Below, in pieces: positions 62,465 through 64,000 of a DNA stretch of 64,000 nt. The translations under genes and the position numbers were made by a program. The stretch lies in assembly GCA_003194525.1 (NCBI GenBank), contig NBIV01000174.1:118475-182474 (forward strand), in the 5' to 3' direction. Under the pieces are notes generated by a model. That model ran no database searches. It saw nothing but the letters and a program-made list of their open reading frames with translations, and had not been told where the DNA came from. Each line of letters opens with the position of its first letter. Positions within the stretch are counted from its first letter, which is position 1. The DNA comes from Gracilariopsis chorda (Eukaryota; Rhodophyta; Florideophyceae; Gracilariales; Gracilariaceae).

Positions 62465-63012
62465 CCAGTTTCGTGGTGAGCTGAAAAGCAACCGCGGACA
62501 CGGATAGTGTGGTTGACACTGCGTGCGTTACCGCAGAGCCCCACAAATGGACACTGTGACGCCACTGTCACGCGGACGAAGCACGAAGTTCCAAACCGTG
62601 GAAAGGTGTACACGTACATACCGCCGGCCGGCGTCAGGAGTACAGTCAAGACCCGCGTCGTGGAAAGACCGCGCGCGACACTTGCCGCCAGCGGCCAGCC
62701 AATCACAGTGTGTGATGCATGGCAATCCGCCTCCTGGCGTCGGAACCGTAGTGAACCGCCTCCCTCACCGTGAACGGTCAAACTCACCAGAGTTGCACGG
62801 GTTGCGTGGGAGAAGAGCTCGCGAGCTGCGAGTCAATAGGGGAATCCGGTTAGAACGGAAGGCCCCCCCCAAAGGAGAGGATTAGGAAGCGGAAAGACCG
62901 CAATGCGGTATCAAGTCCCAGCACTCGCAGCGTCGAGGAAAGCTGACTTTGCCCGCAGGGTCGCGCCAATTTCAGGCAAGTCCCTCACAGGGTTCTCCCC
63001 TTAAGCCCTGCC
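62465..63012 (+). other. Spacer between integrase tail and chromodomain
   Basis: About 550 bp in which no frame reads as a known domain. It may be decayed pol linker. Confidence 0.35.
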
Positions 63013-63245
63013 ATGACGGGTCAGGAGCCGGCTACGTACGACCAGGAGTTTGTCGTTGACCACATCGTGGATCATGTTCTGGACTCCAAAGGAGTGTGGT
63101 TTTACCAAATCCGATGGTACGGATACCCCCGGAAGAGGGCACATGGGAGCCCATTCAGCACCTTCCTCGTTCCAAGGTGATAACCTACCACCGCCGGACG
63201 CGGTTCCCACTCCCATCCACTTTGGACATGGCCCAGGTTGGGTAG
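63013..63245 (+). pseudogene. Chromodomain of the plus-strand gypsy element
   Basis: From 63013 the frame reads Phe-Val-Val-Asp-His-Ile-Val, then Tyr-Gln-Ile-Arg-Trp-Tyr-Gly-Tyr. The expected Glu-Gly-Thr-Trp-Glu-Pro continuation is found in another frame (from 63132), ending at the stop at 63243. A small indel between the two halves breaks it. Confidence 0.8.
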
Positions 63246-63544
63246 GACGATACACTGCACTATGCAGAAGATTCCGAAGACGGAAGAGAAGTCTCCGAAG
63301 GGAAGAGGACACAGGAAGAGATCTGGCTACAGAAAGGTTACACGAAGTAATGGACTGGATAGGGAAACCAATGGTCATTGGACGTCACACCGCCTAGCGG
63401 TCCGACCGAAGTAACGGTTTAATGAAGAATACCGCCTAGCGGTCCAGCATGAAGATGCTATGAAGAAGAAAAAGAAGAGTCCGGACATACGGATATAGAA
63501 GAAGGAAGTCGTTTACCACAAGCTATGGAGCGTTAAGCGCTAAC

Positions 63545-64000
63545 CTATATCAGGTGTGCGTGCCACGGTCCAGGATCCTGACTTAGGATGAGCCGCTCGT
63601 TGGCGGTTGGTAGTTCGCAGACGCGAAAGCCAATAACTCGCTCACGCTGGTGAGGTTGGAAGGCGCAACCACTCCAATGGACTGGAGGTGAGCCCTGAGG
63701 GCAACGGCCTGAGGGTCCACGGGGACCGGAGATGCGGTAGACGGAGAAGCAGCCGCACTGGCGGCCATATTCCAGCCATCTGGAGCAGCCACATGCTGGC
63801 CGGATCCGTCGAGATCGTTCGACCATCGCCGTTACCGGGGCTACGGCCTCCTCCACCTCATCGGGGTCGTCATCCACCATTGGATCATCCTCGTAGGAAC
63901 CGTGCCAGTCATCGGAAAACATGAACCCAACCGGGTGGCCTCGCGGAACGGAGCGTGGTACATCGCGTAACGCTAGCGCGTGAGCCCGTGAAGTCACGGA
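63545..64000 (-). pseudogene. Antisense ORF of the plus-strand gypsy element, partial
   Basis: Minus-strand frames run left from the window edge to stops at 63545 and 63583. The first part is acidic (runs of Asp/Glu near 63870). After a probable frameshift the C-terminal part reads Leu-Gln-Ser-Ile-Gly-Val-Val-Ala-Pro-Ser and ends Ala-Asn-Tyr-Gln-Pro-Pro. It faces the chromodomain tail-to-tail, as in the minus-strand element, and its end is loosely similar to that ORF. Confidence 0.45.

Larger units (their letters stand above)
55033..64000 (+). mobile_element. Plus-strand chromodomain gypsy element, right end outside the window
   Basis: In order: leader, gag (56009-58051), protease, reverse transcriptase, RNase H, integrase, C-terminal tail, chromodomain (63013-63245) and an antisense ORF that runs off the window. 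The pol part has frame changes near 59395 and 60830, a stop at 61481-61483 and a frameshift in the chromodomain. Gag is intact. Confidence 0.85.

Noticed and set aside
63050..63397. A 115-codon plus-strand frame over the chromodomain
   Set aside because: It is in a third frame; the chromodomain motifs lie in the other two.
1..64000. CRISPR arrays, bacterial operons or prophage
   Set aside because: No regularly spaced repeats and all recognisable genes are eukaryotic.

Overview
This looks like nuclear DNA of an intron-poor eukaryote with tightly packed genes. My best guess is a red alga, possibly a florideophyte such as Chondrus; that is inference. The supporting points are typical eukaryotic housekeeping genes, mostly single-exon, 75-200 bp apart and on both strands; a nuclear bL17 gene of cyanobacterial type with a transit-like leader, which fits a plastid; a split between gene-rich and retrotransposon-rich DNA; and Ty3/gypsy elements with chromodomains.

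Left, about 0.6-35.3 kb, is gene-rich. In order: PRA1-family protein, farnesyltransferase beta subunit, ethanolamine-phosphate cytidylyltransferase, a wax-synthase-like MBOAT, an unknown Ser/Thr-rich protein, a 2,133-residue SET-domain protein, a LINE-like RNase H relic, a transposon-like zinc-finger relic beside a hairpin cluster, an ER thioredoxin-fold protein with a KDEL tail, tRNA-Phe(GAA), a GON4L-like SANT protein, a small Cys/His protein, plastid bL17, SDHAF3 (three exons), SUMO E1 subunit SAE1, a probable mitochondrial uL10, U5 snRNP protein Dim1, AATF/Bfr2 (two exons), a small zinc-finger protein followed by long low-complexity pyrimidine DNA, and NKAP.

Right, about 36.1-64 kb, is almost entirely transposon DNA. 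A complete but decayed gypsy element (36281-41157, 201-bp LTRs, CATAT target duplication) sits inside an older minus-strand ORF next to a decayed FAR1/MULE transposase (about 42.8-44.6 kb). From 48.2 to 55.0 kb lies a minus-strand chromodomain gypsy element with two 526-bp LTR copies and rearranged pol pieces. From about 55.0 kb to the window end lies a plus-strand chromodomain gypsy element with gag and pol.

The most unusual features are (1) the SET protein, which combines five copies of an unrecognised Tyr-x-Gly-Gln-Asp module, a degenerate bromodomain-like segment, a CDCA7-type cysteine finger, a possible AMPK/CBM48-like fold and a C-terminal SET/post-SET; and (2) an extra antisense ORF lying tail-to-tail with pol, just beyond the chromodomain, in both large chromodomain retroelements.
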